From Clostridia bacterium (GTDB taxonomy: Bacteria > Bacillota > Clostridia > Lachnospirales > Lachnospiraceae): 64,000 nucleotides of DNA. How positions within the stretch are numbered: position 1 is the first letter of the stretch; every line of letters starts with the position of its first letter. Below, piece by piece: positions 53,177 to 61,396 of the stretch. The notes beneath the pieces are model-generated. The model was not told where the DNA came from, searched no databases, and was given only the letters and a program-made list of their open reading frames with translations. The DNA lies in contig CAJTFD010000012.1 in assembly GCA_910575625.1 (NCBI GenBank), positions 62,001 to 126,000 on the forward strand, read 5' to 3'. The position numbers and the translations under genes were made by a program.

Positions 53177-53192
53177 TTCACCTCTTTTTATC

Positions 53193-53316
53193 AATATAAC
53201 AAAAAAAATACTCATAGTCAACAAAAGTCTTTGAAATAGAGAAATAATTTTAAATAATCCCATTGACAATCTCTAAAACAGAGACTATAATGAAAATATA
53301 ATCTTCAAAACAAAGA
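53193..53316. promoter_or_regulatory. Lysogeny switch: divergent promoters with three 15-bp operators
   Basis: The rightward promoter is TTGACA (53263-53268), 17 bp, TATAAT (53286-53291). The leftward promoter is TTGACT (53221-53216), 17 bp, TATATT (53198-53193). Three similar sites occur: TCTTTGAAATAGAGA (53228-53242), TCTCTAAAACAGAGA (53270-53284, inside the rightward spacer) and TCTTCAAAACAAAGA (53302-53316). They are imperfect palindromes expected to bind the S24 repressor and the Cro-like protein. Confidence 0.75.
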
Positions 53317-53332
53317 AATGGAGGCATGAAAA

Positions 53333-53551
53333 ATGGGCGCTACAAAGAAATTGGCTGATTATGTCAAAAACAAAGCCATTAATCTATCTGCGATGTCGAA
53401 AGCGACAGGGATTCCTTACGGGAGTTTATATGCAAGTCTCGGAGACAAAGGAAGAAATAGGCCATTATCTGTGGATGAAGCATTGCTGGTATGTATATTT
53501 CTTGAAGTTGATTTAATGGATTTTGCAGACAAGCAGCTACAGGCAGTGTAG
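53333..53551 (+). CDS. Cro-like HTH protein
   Basis: The 72-residue protein starts ten bases after GGAGG. A helix-turn-helix is visible in NLSAMSKATGIPYGSLYASL, followed by LSVDEALLVCIFLEVDLMDF. It is the first gene under the rightward promoter, opposite the S24 repressor, as Cro is in lambda-like switches. Confidence 0.82.
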   Translation: MGATKKLADYVKNKAINLSAMSKATGIPYGSLYASLGDKGRNRPLSVDEALLVCIFLEVDLMDFADKQLQAV

Positions 53552-53567
53552 AGGGGAGGTGAGGAAA

Positions 53568-53780
53568 GTGACAGAAAGACAAAGACGGATAATGATGAGC
53601 GAAGGTAAAAGGCCGGATAAAATAATCCAGCTCGCAGGCAAATACTTGGATGATTTAAAGAAAGAAGATGCAACGCTGGGCGAAGCAAAAGAAATCGTTA
53701 AGAGGATGGCCTATATCTTAGAAGTATCCGAAAGATACAGGCCCGAAACGTTATTGAACGATATCATGCTCAGGAGTTAA
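53568..53780 (+). CDS. Small phage protein
   Basis: The 70-residue helical protein starts at a GTG after GGGGAGGTGAGGAAA (an upstream GTG at 53559 is too close). It is rich in charged residues, with DATLGEAKEIVKRMAYILE in the middle. Its end overlaps the end of a minus-strand gene by four bases. No known function. Confidence 0.6.
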   Translation: MTERQRRIMMSEGKRPDKIIQLAGKYLDDLKKEDATLGEAKEIVKRMAYILEVSERYRPETLLNDIMLRS

Positions 53781-53995
53781 TCGTCCTCGTATTCATTTTG
53801 TTTAGAAAAATATCCGTAGGCCTCGTCATATACGATGGCATACAGTTTTGATGTTTCTTTAGCAGCATCATTGATCTTAGAACTGTCAATTGATAGTATT
53901 GATGGGTCTTTGAATCTTTTAGCATACTGTTTGCTAAATATCGTTGCTATGTTATGCGCCGCTGTTTCAGGATTTATCTTTTGGATTTCTGACAT
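53777..53995 (-). CDS. Small minus-strand phage protein
   Basis: The 72-residue protein starts after GGAAAGGAGTTTTAC, a strong site. The protein is helical (ETAAHNIATIFSKQYAKRF). It is the only leftward gene within the rightward early cluster, so it may be expressed in the lysogen. No domain was recognised. Confidence 0.6.
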   Translation of the reverse strand: MSEIQKINPETAAHNIATIFSKQYAKRFKDPSILSIDSSKINDAAKETSKLYAIVYDEAYGYFSKQNEYEDD

Positions 53996-54104
53996 GTAAA
54001 ACTCCTTTCCTGTGTATTTCAGCATGGCAGTGCTGATAATGCAAGTATAAAGGATAGGCATGTAAAAATCAAGGTTGTAGCGCAGAGGGGAGGTGAGAGA
54101 GAAA

Positions 54105-54374
54105 ATGAACAACATACCAAGGTCGGACCGCCCAGACACAACAAAGATATATGAGCATTACGGAGCGGAAGAAGATTATGAGCGCATAAAGAGCGGCGAA
54201 TATTCAGCAGTAGACTATAAGATATTCCGCGAAGAGGATCTAAAGGAAGCCACTGCAAACATGGTCGGGTTCGGGACAGCCAAGAGCCAGCGCATCATCA
54301 TCGACTATGATAAAGATTACGGCTGGGCCATGGCCAAACGCATATTGATGGATCATGGAGGTGATAAGGGATGA
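54105..54374 (+). CDS. Small phage protein
   Basis: The 89-residue protein starts after GGGGAGGTGAGAGAGAAA; a GTG at 54093 is a possible alternative. The acidic N-terminal half (EHYGAEEDYERIKSGEYSAV) is followed by a mixed domain. The stop overlaps the next start as ATGA. Confidence 0.6.
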   Translation: MNNIPRSDRPDTTKIYEHYGAEEDYERIKSGEYSAVDYKIFREEDLKEATANMVGFGTAKSQRIIIDYDKDYGWAMAKRILMDHGGDKG

Positions 54375-54715
54375 TGGATAAAATGGAAGAGATGGAAGAA
54401 AAGATACAAGCCCTGGAAACGAAAGTCGCCCATCTGGAACAAGGGGCGGCACGTAAAAAGTGGAGCGAAACGATCACATCAATACTTTATCTGGGCGTGG
54501 TGGCCATAAATATATTGACAGCTTCGTATACCCGCATTAATGCTCAAAAACTGATAAATGGGACAGAGGAGGTCGTCTCGGGGTACGAAGAGCTGGCCCA
54601 GATGTATGAAGAGAACGACCAGGAGCGCGGAGAGCTGATCCAGCAGCTCTGGGAGACGGTCCAGTTGATCGAGGGACAGTATGACATACAGGATAAAAAG
54701 TCCCCAAACAGATAA
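54371..54715 (+). CDS. Coiled-coil membrane protein of the phage early region
   Basis: The 114-residue protein has an N-terminal coiled coil (EEKIQALETKVAHLEQG), one membrane segment (ITSILYLGVVAINILTASY) and a second acidic helix. It is translated from an ATGA overlap. The topology recalls small phage membrane proteins, and the function is unknown. Confidence 0.6.
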   Translation: MMDKMEEMEEKIQALETKVAHLEQGAARKKWSETITSILYLGVVAINILTASYTRINAQKLINGTEEVVSGYEELAQMYEENDQERGELIQQLWETVQLIEGQYDIQDKKSPNR

Positions 54716-54741
54716 AAGATGGGACACAGGAGGTATGAGAG

Positions 54742-55416
54742 ATGCAGGAAGATACTTGCAAAAAGATCAGGGAGTCATTCCGTTTTAAAGAGAGCGGGGA
54801 AGAGATCTATGTAGAGATAGGGATGAAAAACATCCCCTTCGGGATAGAGACCGGAGCACTCATCGATTTTTTTAAGACCTTATTTGATGAGACCATCGGC
54901 CAGCTGAACGACCCCGTGATAGCAGATACGGGATCAGAAGAGCGTCCCCATGGGCCTTTTGCAGGAGACGAAAAAGCGGCGGTGACGCTCAGCGGAGAGG
55001 ATTTCGAAAGACTTATGCAGGGGTGGACCCAGAAACATCGTCGGGCAACGTTCGCAACAGATACCACTTCGGCCAAAGAGCAGGCAAAGGGATCCGATTC
55101 AGATAAGGATATCCTGAGCACACTCCAAGATATCAGGGATATCCTGGAACGCATAGCGGACACATCCTCAGATGCGGCCTTGGGACCAGGCACGGTGGTC
55201 ATTGCCCCAACATGTACACCGGGGACAACAAAAGAGGATATCCAGACGTGTTGCAGGCTCAGTCAAGAAGAGTTTGACAAGATGATGCGGGACTATGAGA
55301 AAAGGGAGTCAAGAACAATATATGTGCGCGGCATAGGTGGTGCGCCAGGACCCGAAATATCAATCCCGTGTTCGCCGAAAAGAGGGCGAGATGATAGTAG
55401 TCAAAGCCATATGTAG
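54742..55416 (+). CDS. Hypothetical phage protein
   Basis: The 224-residue protein starts after GGAGGTATGAG. It has an N-terminal alpha/beta part (EIYVEIGMKNIPFGIETGAL), an acidic middle and a coiled-coil-like segment (STLQDIRDILERIADT). A further part repeats a similar theme (LSGEDFERLMQGW and LSQEEFDKMMRDY). The internal similarity of these two segments suggests a short duplicated motif. No family was recognised. Confidence 0.6.
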   Translation: MQEDTCKKIRESFRFKESGEEIYVEIGMKNIPFGIETGALIDFFKTLFDETIGQLNDPVIADTGSEERPHGPFAGDEKAAVTLSGEDFERLMQGWTQKHRRATFATDTTSAKEQAKGSDSDKDILSTLQDIRDILERIADTSSDAALGPGTVVIAPTCTPGTTKEDIQTCCRLSQEEFDKMMRDYEKRESRTIYVRGIGGAPGPEISIPCSPKRGRDDSSQSHM

Positions 55417-55573
55417 GATATTGATATTGTTGTTATATATAGAGCTGCCCATCAGGACGCACAAGGAGAGGAAACGTCTTGATAGAGATGACCCGGGCAG
55501 TTCCGCGATAAATCATCTTTTGAATGTAGAGACCTGGCTTACCACATTAGTCGCTGTGATCGCGATTAGATAA
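55391..55573 (+). CDS. Small membrane protein
   Basis: The 60-residue protein overlaps the end of the previous gene by 26 bases. It has a hydrophobic N-terminal helix (AICRILILLLYIELPI) and a second hydrophobic C-terminal stretch (TWLTTLVAVIAI) around a basic, charged loop. Weak site AGAGGGCGAG. Possibly a holin-like or signalling peptide, but unassigned. Confidence 0.45.
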   Translation: MIVVKAICRILILLLYIELPIRTHKERKRLDRDDPGSSAINHLLNVETWLTTLVAVIAIR

Positions 55574-55731
55574 GCATTTATCAGGCAATGCGAAACCAGG
55601 CCGGGGACAGATGCAAGCACTATCAGGAGAGAACAGATACTGGAGTTGGAGAAGCAGTGTAGAGAGAAGGATTGATATAAGTGAGGCACGGACAAATACT
55701 TACGCATAGCATATAACGGGAGGTGGATACA

Positions 55732-55887
55732 GTGGGTTTAGAGATAGTTAATTATATCAAGACCGAAAAAGGCTATGTGGAGCAAAGTGAAACAGATAAA
55801 GAGGAACTGAAAAAATTTGCTGAGAGAGCCTCAGATCGGTTCATGAGTAATTGCAATTACGAGAGGGATGAAGAAAAGACCGCTTAG
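55732..55887 (+). CDS. Small phage protein
   Basis: The 51-residue protein starts at a GTG after GGGAGGTGGATACA. It is acidic and helical (MGLEIVNYIKTEKGYVEQSE) and ends YERDEEKTA. The strong ribosome-binding site supports it. The function is unknown. Confidence 0.55.
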   Translation: MGLEIVNYIKTEKGYVEQSETDKEELKKFAERASDRFMSNCNYERDEEKTA

Positions 55888-55914
55888 GCGGTCAAAATTG
55901 AGGAGGGACAAGCA

Positions 55915-56580
55915 ATGTATAAGGCATTAGAGCAATGTATCGGGGAATTACGCGTAAACCACACAGATAAGGAGATCACTGGGGTGTTGTCAGAATGTTT
56001 CCAGATCATCAAGAACGTATCGTATGACTACACGGACAACGCCACAGTGAAAGATATCCGGGAAGACCACCCGGAGCTGGGCTTCATGGATGATGAAGAG
56101 ATCGAGGAGATCCTGAAACAGGCCACAGCAATGCGCCAGAAGAGGGAACCCGATGAGGCTGAGCAGCTGACGATAGAGGACATACAGGAGCTGTTCGAAC
56201 GCAACAAAAACTGGTGCGGTGAGGGATCAGAGAGGCAACGCGACTGGATAGAGATGGCCGCAGTGAATGACCGGACCATTGAGGAGATAGCCGGTATGAT
56301 ATGGGTGTGCAGTGCGGGTGTACACATCGACCACATCAAGAAGACGATGAGGGAGTATCTGAAGGAAAAAGGATCCGTATCCATGAAGGACGCGTCTGGT
56401 TACGATGTGGATCTCGTGGAAGAGTGCGTGGCAGTACATATGTCAGCGTTTGAGGTCTGGCCCTACGGGGATGTCAAAAAGGTGGAGATGGACAAGGATG
56501 GCGATCTACGTATCCATTACACCGGCGGCATGTACTGGCATTACAGAAAGAGTAGGGATGGAGATATCGAATGGTGGTAG
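55915..56580 (+). CDS. Hypothetical phage protein
   Basis: The 221-residue protein starts after GAGGAGGGACAAGCA. It is acidic, with two predicted helical blocks around LTIEDIQELFERNKNWCGEG and IEEIAGMIWVCSAGVHIDHI. It has a C-terminal beta hairpin rich in Trp and Tyr (GGMYWHYRKSRDGDIEWW). The next gene begins ten bases later. The region NRTIEEIAGMIWVCS resembles GIDARDLAAIIWCCGEGD of the following gene, suggesting related domains. Confidence 0.6.
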   Translation: MYKALEQCIGELRVNHTDKEITGVLSECFQIIKNVSYDYTDNATVKDIREDHPELGFMDDEEIEEILKQATAMRQKREPDEAEQLTIEDIQELFERNKNWCGEGSERQRDWIEMAAVNDRTIEEIAGMIWVCSAGVHIDHIKKTMREYLKEKGSVSMKDASGYDVDLVEECVAVHMSAFEVWPYGDVKKVEMDKDGDLRIHYTGGMYWHYRKSRDGDIEWW

Positions 56581-56589
56581 GAGGAAAAC

Positions 56590-56973
56590 ATGCACACAGA
56601 CAGAGGGATATCAGGGGCGGAAGGATACCTGACGCGCAATGATGTGGTCAGGATATGCACCAAGAAAGGATGGTTCTGCGATGAAGAGAGCAGTGACCAG
56701 TACAGCCGCATATTGGCCGTATCAAAGGACGGGATAGACGCCCGCGACCTGGCGGCCATCATATGGTGCTGCGGGGAGGGCGACCTGCTCAAAGACATAG
56801 AAAAAGACATAGTGGACTATCTGGACAGAGCAAAAAAAGACATTGAAAAACGGGAGGCCAGGATAGACGGACTGACCCAACAGCTGACAGTACAGCTCGC
56901 TAAATGGGCGCTGGACAACAATGTAGGACCACTGTTAGTAGAATACTGCAGCCTGAAAAAGGAGGACATATGA
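56590..56973 (+). CDS. Hypothetical phage protein
   Basis: The 127-residue protein starts after GGAGGAAAAC. It has a central DARDLAAIIWCCGEGDLLKD segment, similar in pattern to a segment of the preceding gene, and a coiled-coil stretch (DRAKKDIEKREARIDGL). It ends in an ATGA overlap with the next gene. Confidence 0.6.
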   Translation: MHTDRGISGAEGYLTRNDVVRICTKKGWFCDEESSDQYSRILAVSKDGIDARDLAAIIWCCGEGDLLKDIEKDIVDYLDRAKKDIEKREARIDGLTQQLTVQLAKWALDNNVGPLLVEYCSLKKEDI

Positions 56974-57569
56974 AGATACAAGAGCTGATCAGGGATATCA
57001 CCCATTGGGAAATGATGAAAGGCATGATATACCCATGTCTGGCGCCGCGCAGATGGGAAAAAGTGAGGAGTCTGCGGGCGGTATCCAGGAAATTCCTCGA
57101 CCTGGCAATCTATTACATCGTCCGTGCGGATGATGGGGACGATATGGCAAGCACATACGTAAACATACCGCTCATGCGTACATGGGGGATAGATATGGAT
57201 ACATTGGACGCACAGGCCCGGGAAAACGCCAAAAAAGACGGATACACGATCCGGGATATAGGAGAGTTTATAGGGGCAGCCCCATCGACAGAGATGCATG
57301 TGATGACCAACAGATATGGTCGCTATGGCGCGGCAGGGATGCTGGACGAGGCCATGCTCGCCCAGTTTGCGGACACAAAAGGGGCGGATATCTACATCTT
57401 ACCCTCATGCGTACATGAACTGATACTGCTGCCGGCAACATGGATAGGTGATAGACAGGAGCTGGATGAGATAGTCAAGGATGTAAACGCATGTGTGGTG
57501 GGGCCAGAGGATAGGCTGGCCGACCACGCATACCGCTACGAAAGATCCGGTGATATCCGGATAATATGA
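56970..57569 (+). CDS. DUF5688-like protein
   Basis: The 199-residue protein starts in an ATGA overlap after GGAGGACAT. It resembles DUF5688 proteins: an early VPRKWEKVRS-type segment (here APRRWEKVRSLRAVSRKFLD), VMTNRYGRYGAAGMLD and IYILPSCVHELILLPA. The family is common in Lachnospiraceae mobile elements and has no known function. Confidence 0.7.
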   Translation: MKIQELIRDITHWEMMKGMIYPCLAPRRWEKVRSLRAVSRKFLDLAIYYIVRADDGDDMASTYVNIPLMRTWGIDMDTLDAQARENAKKDGYTIRDIGEFIGAAPSTEMHVMTNRYGRYGAAGMLDEAMLAQFADTKGADIYILPSCVHELILLPATWIGDRQELDEIVKDVNACVVGPEDRLADHAYRYERSGDIRII

Positions 57570-57573
57570 GAGA

Positions 57574-57647
57574 CACCCCCAAAAAAGGGGGTGCGGGGAT
57601 AAACAGGTGCGGTAGGGGCCGCACCTATATCCAGCCCTAAGATAGGG
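57574..57647. repeat. Three consecutive hairpins upstream of the HUH protein gene
   Basis: CACCCCC (57574-57580) pairs with GGGGGTG (57587-57593). AGGTGCGG (57605-57612) pairs with CCGCACCT (57619-57626) around the loop TAGGGG. CCCTA pairs with TAGGG around 57635-57647. The first may end the upstream transcript. The second and third lie where a rolling-circle origin could be expected. Confidence 0.65.
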
Positions 57648-57759
57648 TGTATATAGACTATACCACCCAAGGGCCGGACAAGTCAAGGGAACCAGCGAAA
57701 AAAGCCCGCAGATCCCTTTTACCGCTTGTTAAGGATATTAAAGTTAGGGGATAACAGCC

Positions 57760-58536
57760 ATGTATGACAAGATAACCTACGACATGGGATGGGTGGTACA
57801 GGTAGAGAAACATTACCCAGGCAACTACGGTGCCCCAGGGATGGCAAGGGCACCAAAGAAAAAACGCACACCCGAAGACATAGCCAGACAAAATGAGAGG
57901 AACAAGGTCAAGAGGGTCCAGCGCACGATCATAATGAATTTCAAAGAGGGTGACTGGCATCTGACCCTGACACACAGAAAAGAGGAAAGACCGGAAACGG
58001 AAGAAGAGGCCAAAAAATATATCGGGAAGTTTTTGGACAAGATGAGGGCGGCATATAAAAAAGCCGGATACCCCTTCAAGTACATATGCGCCACAGAAAA
58101 AGGGAAGAGGGGAGCCTATCACTACCACCTGATCATAGAGGACATCGCAGCCCCAGACCTGAACACAAAAAATATGGTCATGAAGTTCTGGCCCCACGGC
58201 ATGAGGAACTTCTCCCCTTTATACAAAGACGGGGAGTTTGAAGACCTGGCCGAATATCTGACAAAGAAAGAGACAAAAGAAGAAGGGAAAGGCCACAGCT
58301 ACACCCACAGCCGCAACCTGGTCATGCCAAAACCGAAAAGGGAGAAGATCCACCAAAAGACCTGGAGGAAAGACCCAATACCAAAAAAAGGATACTACAT
58401 CGTCAAGGATTCCGTCATAAACGGCATAAACCCAGTGACTGGATATCCCTATCAACATTACACGATGAGATGTACATCAGAGGAGGATACGCATGGACGT
58501 ATATACACAGGAACGATTAGAGGAGGCCCTCAGTAA
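57760..58536 (+). CDS. HUH-type replication initiator-like protein
   Basis: The 258-residue protein has the HUH metal motif GAYHYHLIIEDI near residue 119 and a likely catalytic Tyr in EDLAEYLTKKE near residue 166. TIIMNFKEGDWHLTLTHRKE at the N-terminal side matches the first strand and motif of rolling-circle Rep proteins of inovirus and plasmid type. It should nick one strand at an origin and start rolling-circle replication. Its use in a prophage of this size is not the most common mode. The next gene overlaps it by 44 bases. Confidence 0.8.
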   Translation: MYDKITYDMGWVVQVEKHYPGNYGAPGMARAPKKKRTPEDIARQNERNKVKRVQRTIIMNFKEGDWHLTLTHRKEERPETEEEAKKYIGKFLDKMRAAYKKAGYPFKYICATEKGKRGAYHYHLIIEDIAAPDLNTKNMVMKFWPHGMRNFSPLYKDGEFEDLAEYLTKKETKEEGKGHSYTHSRNLVMPKPKREKIHQKTWRKDPIPKKGYYIVKDSVINGINPVTGYPYQHYTMRCTSEEDTHGRIYTGTIRGGPQ

Positions 58537-58750
58537 AGCATACAACTACGAGAGCCGGGCTGGGTGGAAGGCGGAGGGATTGAGCACGTCCTATATCGGG
58601 ACGGTGGAGAGACAGGAGCGCCTCTATGATCTCTATGTCGATACCAGGGGCAGCTACTGGTACAAGGTCAGGATCAGGACAGAGCGCGGGATAGTCTCGG
58701 AAGAAGAGGCGATATTTGGGAAAAAGATAAAGAGATATAGGGGAGGGTGA
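58493..58750 (+). CDS. Small phage protein
   Basis: The 85-residue protein overlaps the end of the HUH gene. It has a short N-terminal helix and a beta-rich second half (RQERLYDLYVDTRGSYWYKV). No family was recognised. The start follows GAGGAGGATACGC. Confidence 0.6.
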   Translation: MDVYTQERLEEALSKAYNYESRAGWKAEGLSTSYIGTVERQERLYDLYVDTRGSYWYKVRIRTERGIVSEEEAIFGKKIKRYRGG

Positions 58751-58751
58751 T

Positions 58752-59120
58752 ATGGGTATAACAACAGCACCATGCAAGTTCTGCGGACAGCTGGTCCAGA
58801 TCCAGGACATGCCCACAGAAGAGGGAGCGGCAGAAGCCGCCACGATGGCCTGTGAGTGTCAGGAGGCGGTATCGTACCGCAGAGAAAAAAAGAGGCGGGA
58901 GAGGACCCTGGACAATGTACGGGCACTATTTGGGAAAGGAGAGGACAGTGACGGGGCCGTCCAGATCCTCTTGGCGGCAGCGGAAGGGGTACTGGATGGG
59001 GAGATCACAAAGATCGCCCTGACCCTATACGATGGGACAAAGGCATCTATATCCCAGACATCACAAGGAGATATAAACGTCGAGCGCACAGAGACCGTAA
59101 AAAGGAGGCTGACAGGGTGA
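58752..59120 (+). CDS. Zinc-binding phage protein
   Basis: The 122-residue protein starts after GGGAGGGTGAT. An N-terminal zinc site is formed by PCKFCGQLV and MACECQEAV. A basic helix (REKKRRERTLDNVRALFG) and a C-terminal alpha/beta part follow. Similar CXXC...CXC proteins occur beside RNase H-like genes in Clostridial phages. It overlaps the next gene by four bases. Confidence 0.7.
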   Translation: MGITTAPCKFCGQLVQIQDMPTEEGAAEAATMACECQEAVSYRREKKRRERTLDNVRALFGKGEDSDGAVQILLAAAEGVLDGEITKIALTLYDGTKASISQTSQGDINVERTETVKRRLTG

Positions 59121-59554
59121 GACCGAGAGTGGACATATTCATCGAGACCACGTATAAAGGCCCCGCCAGAAAAGACGGCGCAGGGATTTGGGTCGCAGAA
59201 TACAGGAAAAAGAACGGCGATCCTGTCACCCGCGAAGGCAAGATCCATCTAAACGACAGCACAGAGAACCAGGTGACCCTGCTGCTGATAGCGGCGGCGA
59301 TGAGCATACTCACGAGACCCTGCTCCGTCCGAGTATTTACTCGGTGCGAGCATGTTTTGAACGCCATAAAGAACGGCTGGCCGATACAGTGGGAAAAAGA
59401 CGGCTGGATCAACGCCAAAGGTCGGCCTGTGGGAAATGCCAGGGAATGGCAGCAGGTGACAGCCGCCATGAAGAAACACAGATGCACGTTCCAGACCGGA
59501 CCGCACGGCTACCAGGAGGTCATGCTCTGGGAACTGAAAAAAGACAAGGAGTAG
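59117..59554 (+). CDS. RNase H-like phage protein
   Basis: The 145-residue protein starts at a GTG overlapping the previous stop (GTGA). It has RVDIFIETTYKGPARKDGAG, NDSTENQVTLLLIAAAMSIL and VRVFTRCEHVLNAIKNGWPI. WINAKGRPVGNAREWQQVTA follows, so the order matches RNase HI folds. The position normally held by Asp in the third block reads TRCE, so activity is uncertain. It may remove RNA primers during phage replication. Confidence 0.75.
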   Translation: MRPRVDIFIETTYKGPARKDGAGIWVAEYRKKNGDPVTREGKIHLNDSTENQVTLLLIAAAMSILTRPCSVRVFTRCEHVLNAIKNGWPIQWEKDGWINAKGRPVGNAREWQQVTAAMKKHRCTFQTGPHGYQEVMLWELKKDKE

Positions 59555-59557
59555 CGT

Positions 59558-59884
59558 ATGGCAAAGAGCATCATACAGACAGAAAAGGAATGTTATCTAT
59601 GCAGAAAAGAGGCAGAGGAAAACGGATACTACGGAACTTTAAGGAGTACGGGATTGCACAAACATCATCTTATCTACGGGAGATTCGGTGCATTCCGCAA
59701 AAAGGCAGAGAGATTTGGCCTATGGGCCTACATGTGTGCAGAGCGGCACCACGAGCACGGCCCAGATTCTCCCCACGAGAATCCGAAAGTAGACCTTGCC
59801 CTAAAGAGGACAGCTCAGGAAGCATTTGAGAAAAAATATGGCCACGAAAGGTGGATGGAAGAGTTTGGTAAGAACTATCTATAA
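59558..59884 (+). CDS. HNH-like phage protein
   Basis: The 108-residue protein has CYLCRKEA, LHKHHLIYG and YMCAERHHEHG, a Cys/His pattern of the HNH/zinc type. A conserved tail of QEAFEKKYGHERWMEEFGKN type follows. Similar small proteins are frequent in phages of Clostridia and are probably nucleases or DNA-binding factors. Confidence 0.7.
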   Translation: MAKSIIQTEKECYLCRKEAEENGYYGTLRSTGLHKHHLIYGRFGAFRKKAERFGLWAYMCAERHHEHGPDSPHENPKVDLALKRTAQEAFEKKYGHERWMEEFGKNYL

Positions 59885-59918
59885 AGGCCAAAGAGGCAGC
59901 AGGACGCAAGGAGGGGAT

Positions 59919-60653
59919 ATGGACGGACAGATCCACATGTTTGACCTGACCATGCCGGAGATATCCATAGACAAGCCCATACGCCTGATAGAACTGTTCG
60001 CAGGCATCGGTAGCCAGGCCATGGCCCTTCGGGACCTAGGCGCAGAGTTTGAGCATTACAGGGTGGTCGAGTTTGATAAGTTTGCCATCGCAAGTTACAA
60101 CGCGATCCACGGCACGGACTTCCCGGCCACGGACATACGCAGCTTAAAAGGGACGGATCTTGGTATTGTAGAAAAAGACAAGTATTCCTACATACTGACC
60201 TATTCATTCCCATGCCAGGATCTATCCCCGGCCGGAAAGATGAAGGGCATGAAAAAGGGGAGCGGCACACGCTCCGGCCTTTTATGGGAAGTGGAACGTT
60301 TACTGGATGAGACAGACCAGCTCCCAGACATCCTCCTTATGGAGAACGTCCCGCAGGTGATAGGCAAAAAGAACATAGACGACTTCAATGCATGGCGGGG
60401 ATACCTGTCTGCCAAAGGCTATACAAATTACACACAGATACTCAATGCCAGGGACTACGGTATCCCGCAGAACAGGAAGAGATGCTTCATGGTATCCCTA
60501 TTAGGGGCATACAGTTATCATTTCCCAAGCCCGGTGCCGTTATATGAATGCATAGACGATCACTGCGAAGATGATGTGGATGAGAGTTATCATATCGACA
60601 CGGAAGGAGCCAGGAAGCTGATAGAGGAGTATATGGATGGGGAAGATCGGTAA
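59919..60653 (+). CDS. DNA (cytosine-5) methyltransferase, catalytic half
   Basis: The 244-residue protein starts after GGAGGGGAT. It carries motif I (LIELFAGIGSQAMALRDLG), motif IV with the catalytic Cys (YSFPCQDLSPAG), motif VI (LLMENVPQ) and motif VIII (QNRKRCFMVSLL). It stops after MDGEDR, before the target recognition domain and motifs IX and X. These are encoded in another frame by the overlapping next ORF. Confidence 0.88.
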   Translation: MDGQIHMFDLTMPEISIDKPIRLIELFAGIGSQAMALRDLGAEFEHYRVVEFDKFAIASYNAIHGTDFPATDIRSLKGTDLGIVEKDKYSYILTYSFPCQDLSPAGKMKGMKKGSGTRSGLLWEVERLLDETDQLPDILLMENVPQVIGKKNIDDFNAWRGYLSAKGYTNYTQILNARDYGIPQNRKRCFMVSLLGAYSYHFPSPVPLYECIDDHCEDDVDESYHIDTEGARKLIEEYMDGEDR

Positions 60654-61230
60654 CATCTACGGGCACAGCGGCAGCAATTTTGGCGGGAACGTATACGACA
60701 AGAAAGGGATCGCCCCCGCATTGAGGGCGCACTCTGGAGGGAACACAGAGCCGATGATCATAGAGCGCAAAATTATAGGAGGCATCTACTGCGGTGCCAG
60801 CGAGAGGTTCCGGCGCGGCGTACTCAAAGGGATATCAAGGACGATAAAGGCAGAAAAACACGATGCGGGCATACTCGAAAAGGACCTGCACGTGGACTGC
60901 GGCCAGACCGTCCACAGGCAAAAAGGGATATACCGCACGATCGAGGCTGACAGCGGGACAACGGTCATTGAGGAACTTTGGGTACGGAAATTGACAGAGA
61001 GGGAATGCTGGCGGCTGATGGGCTTTTCAGATAAAGATTTTGAAAAGGCAGCAGGCGTATGTTCAAAGACACAATTATACAAGCAGGCCGGGAACTCCAT
61101 CGTAAAAAACTGCCTGGTAGGCATATTCAGCCAGCTGGGGATAAAAGGCGCACCAAGATGGGCTGATGGGCTAAAAGACAGGGAAAGGCAGCAGGACACA
61201 GAAGGAGGGAAGGCCAATGGGGACATTTGA
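60637..61230 (+). CDS. DNA (cytosine-5) methyltransferase, recognition half
   Basis: The 197-residue protein overlaps the catalytic half by 17 bases in a different frame. It contains a probable target recognition domain (GNVYDKKGIAPALRAHSGGN) and motifs IX and X (KLTERECWRLMGF and QLYKQAGNSIVKN). An ATG at 60637 follows GGAG. Together the two ORFs make a complete C5 methyltransferase. Either they are two subunits, as in M.AquI, or the gene is frameshifted. Confidence 0.82.
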   Translation: MGKIGNIYGHSGSNFGGNVYDKKGIAPALRAHSGGNTEPMIIERKIIGGIYCGASERFRRGVLKGISRTIKAEKHDAGILEKDLHVDCGQTVHRQKGIYRTIEADSGTTVIEELWVRKLTERECWRLMGFSDKDFEKAAGVCSKTQLYKQAGNSIVKNCLVGIFSQLGIKGAPRWADGLKDRERQQDTEGGKANGDI

Positions 61231-61396
61231 GGTAGAGTACGCGACATTCCGTCGTGTGAGGATAGAGGCGGGAACGATAGAAGAGGCGCGGGATAAGGTG
61301 GCGACCATGGATGATGAGACGATAGAGAGATGCAGCACATTTGAAGGATACGATATATGGGATGGTCCAAAAGAGGCAGTGGGGGACAAAACATGA
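61217..61396 (+). CDS. Small phage protein
   Basis: The 59-residue protein starts after GGAGGGAAGGCCA. A beta-hairpin and helix pattern (YATFRRVRIEAGTIEEARDK) resembles small dodecin-like or regulatory domains, but no family is certain. The stop overlaps the next start as ATGA. Confidence 0.6.
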   Translation: MGTFEVEYATFRRVRIEAGTIEEARDKVATMDDETIERCSTFEGYDIWDGPKEAVGDKT

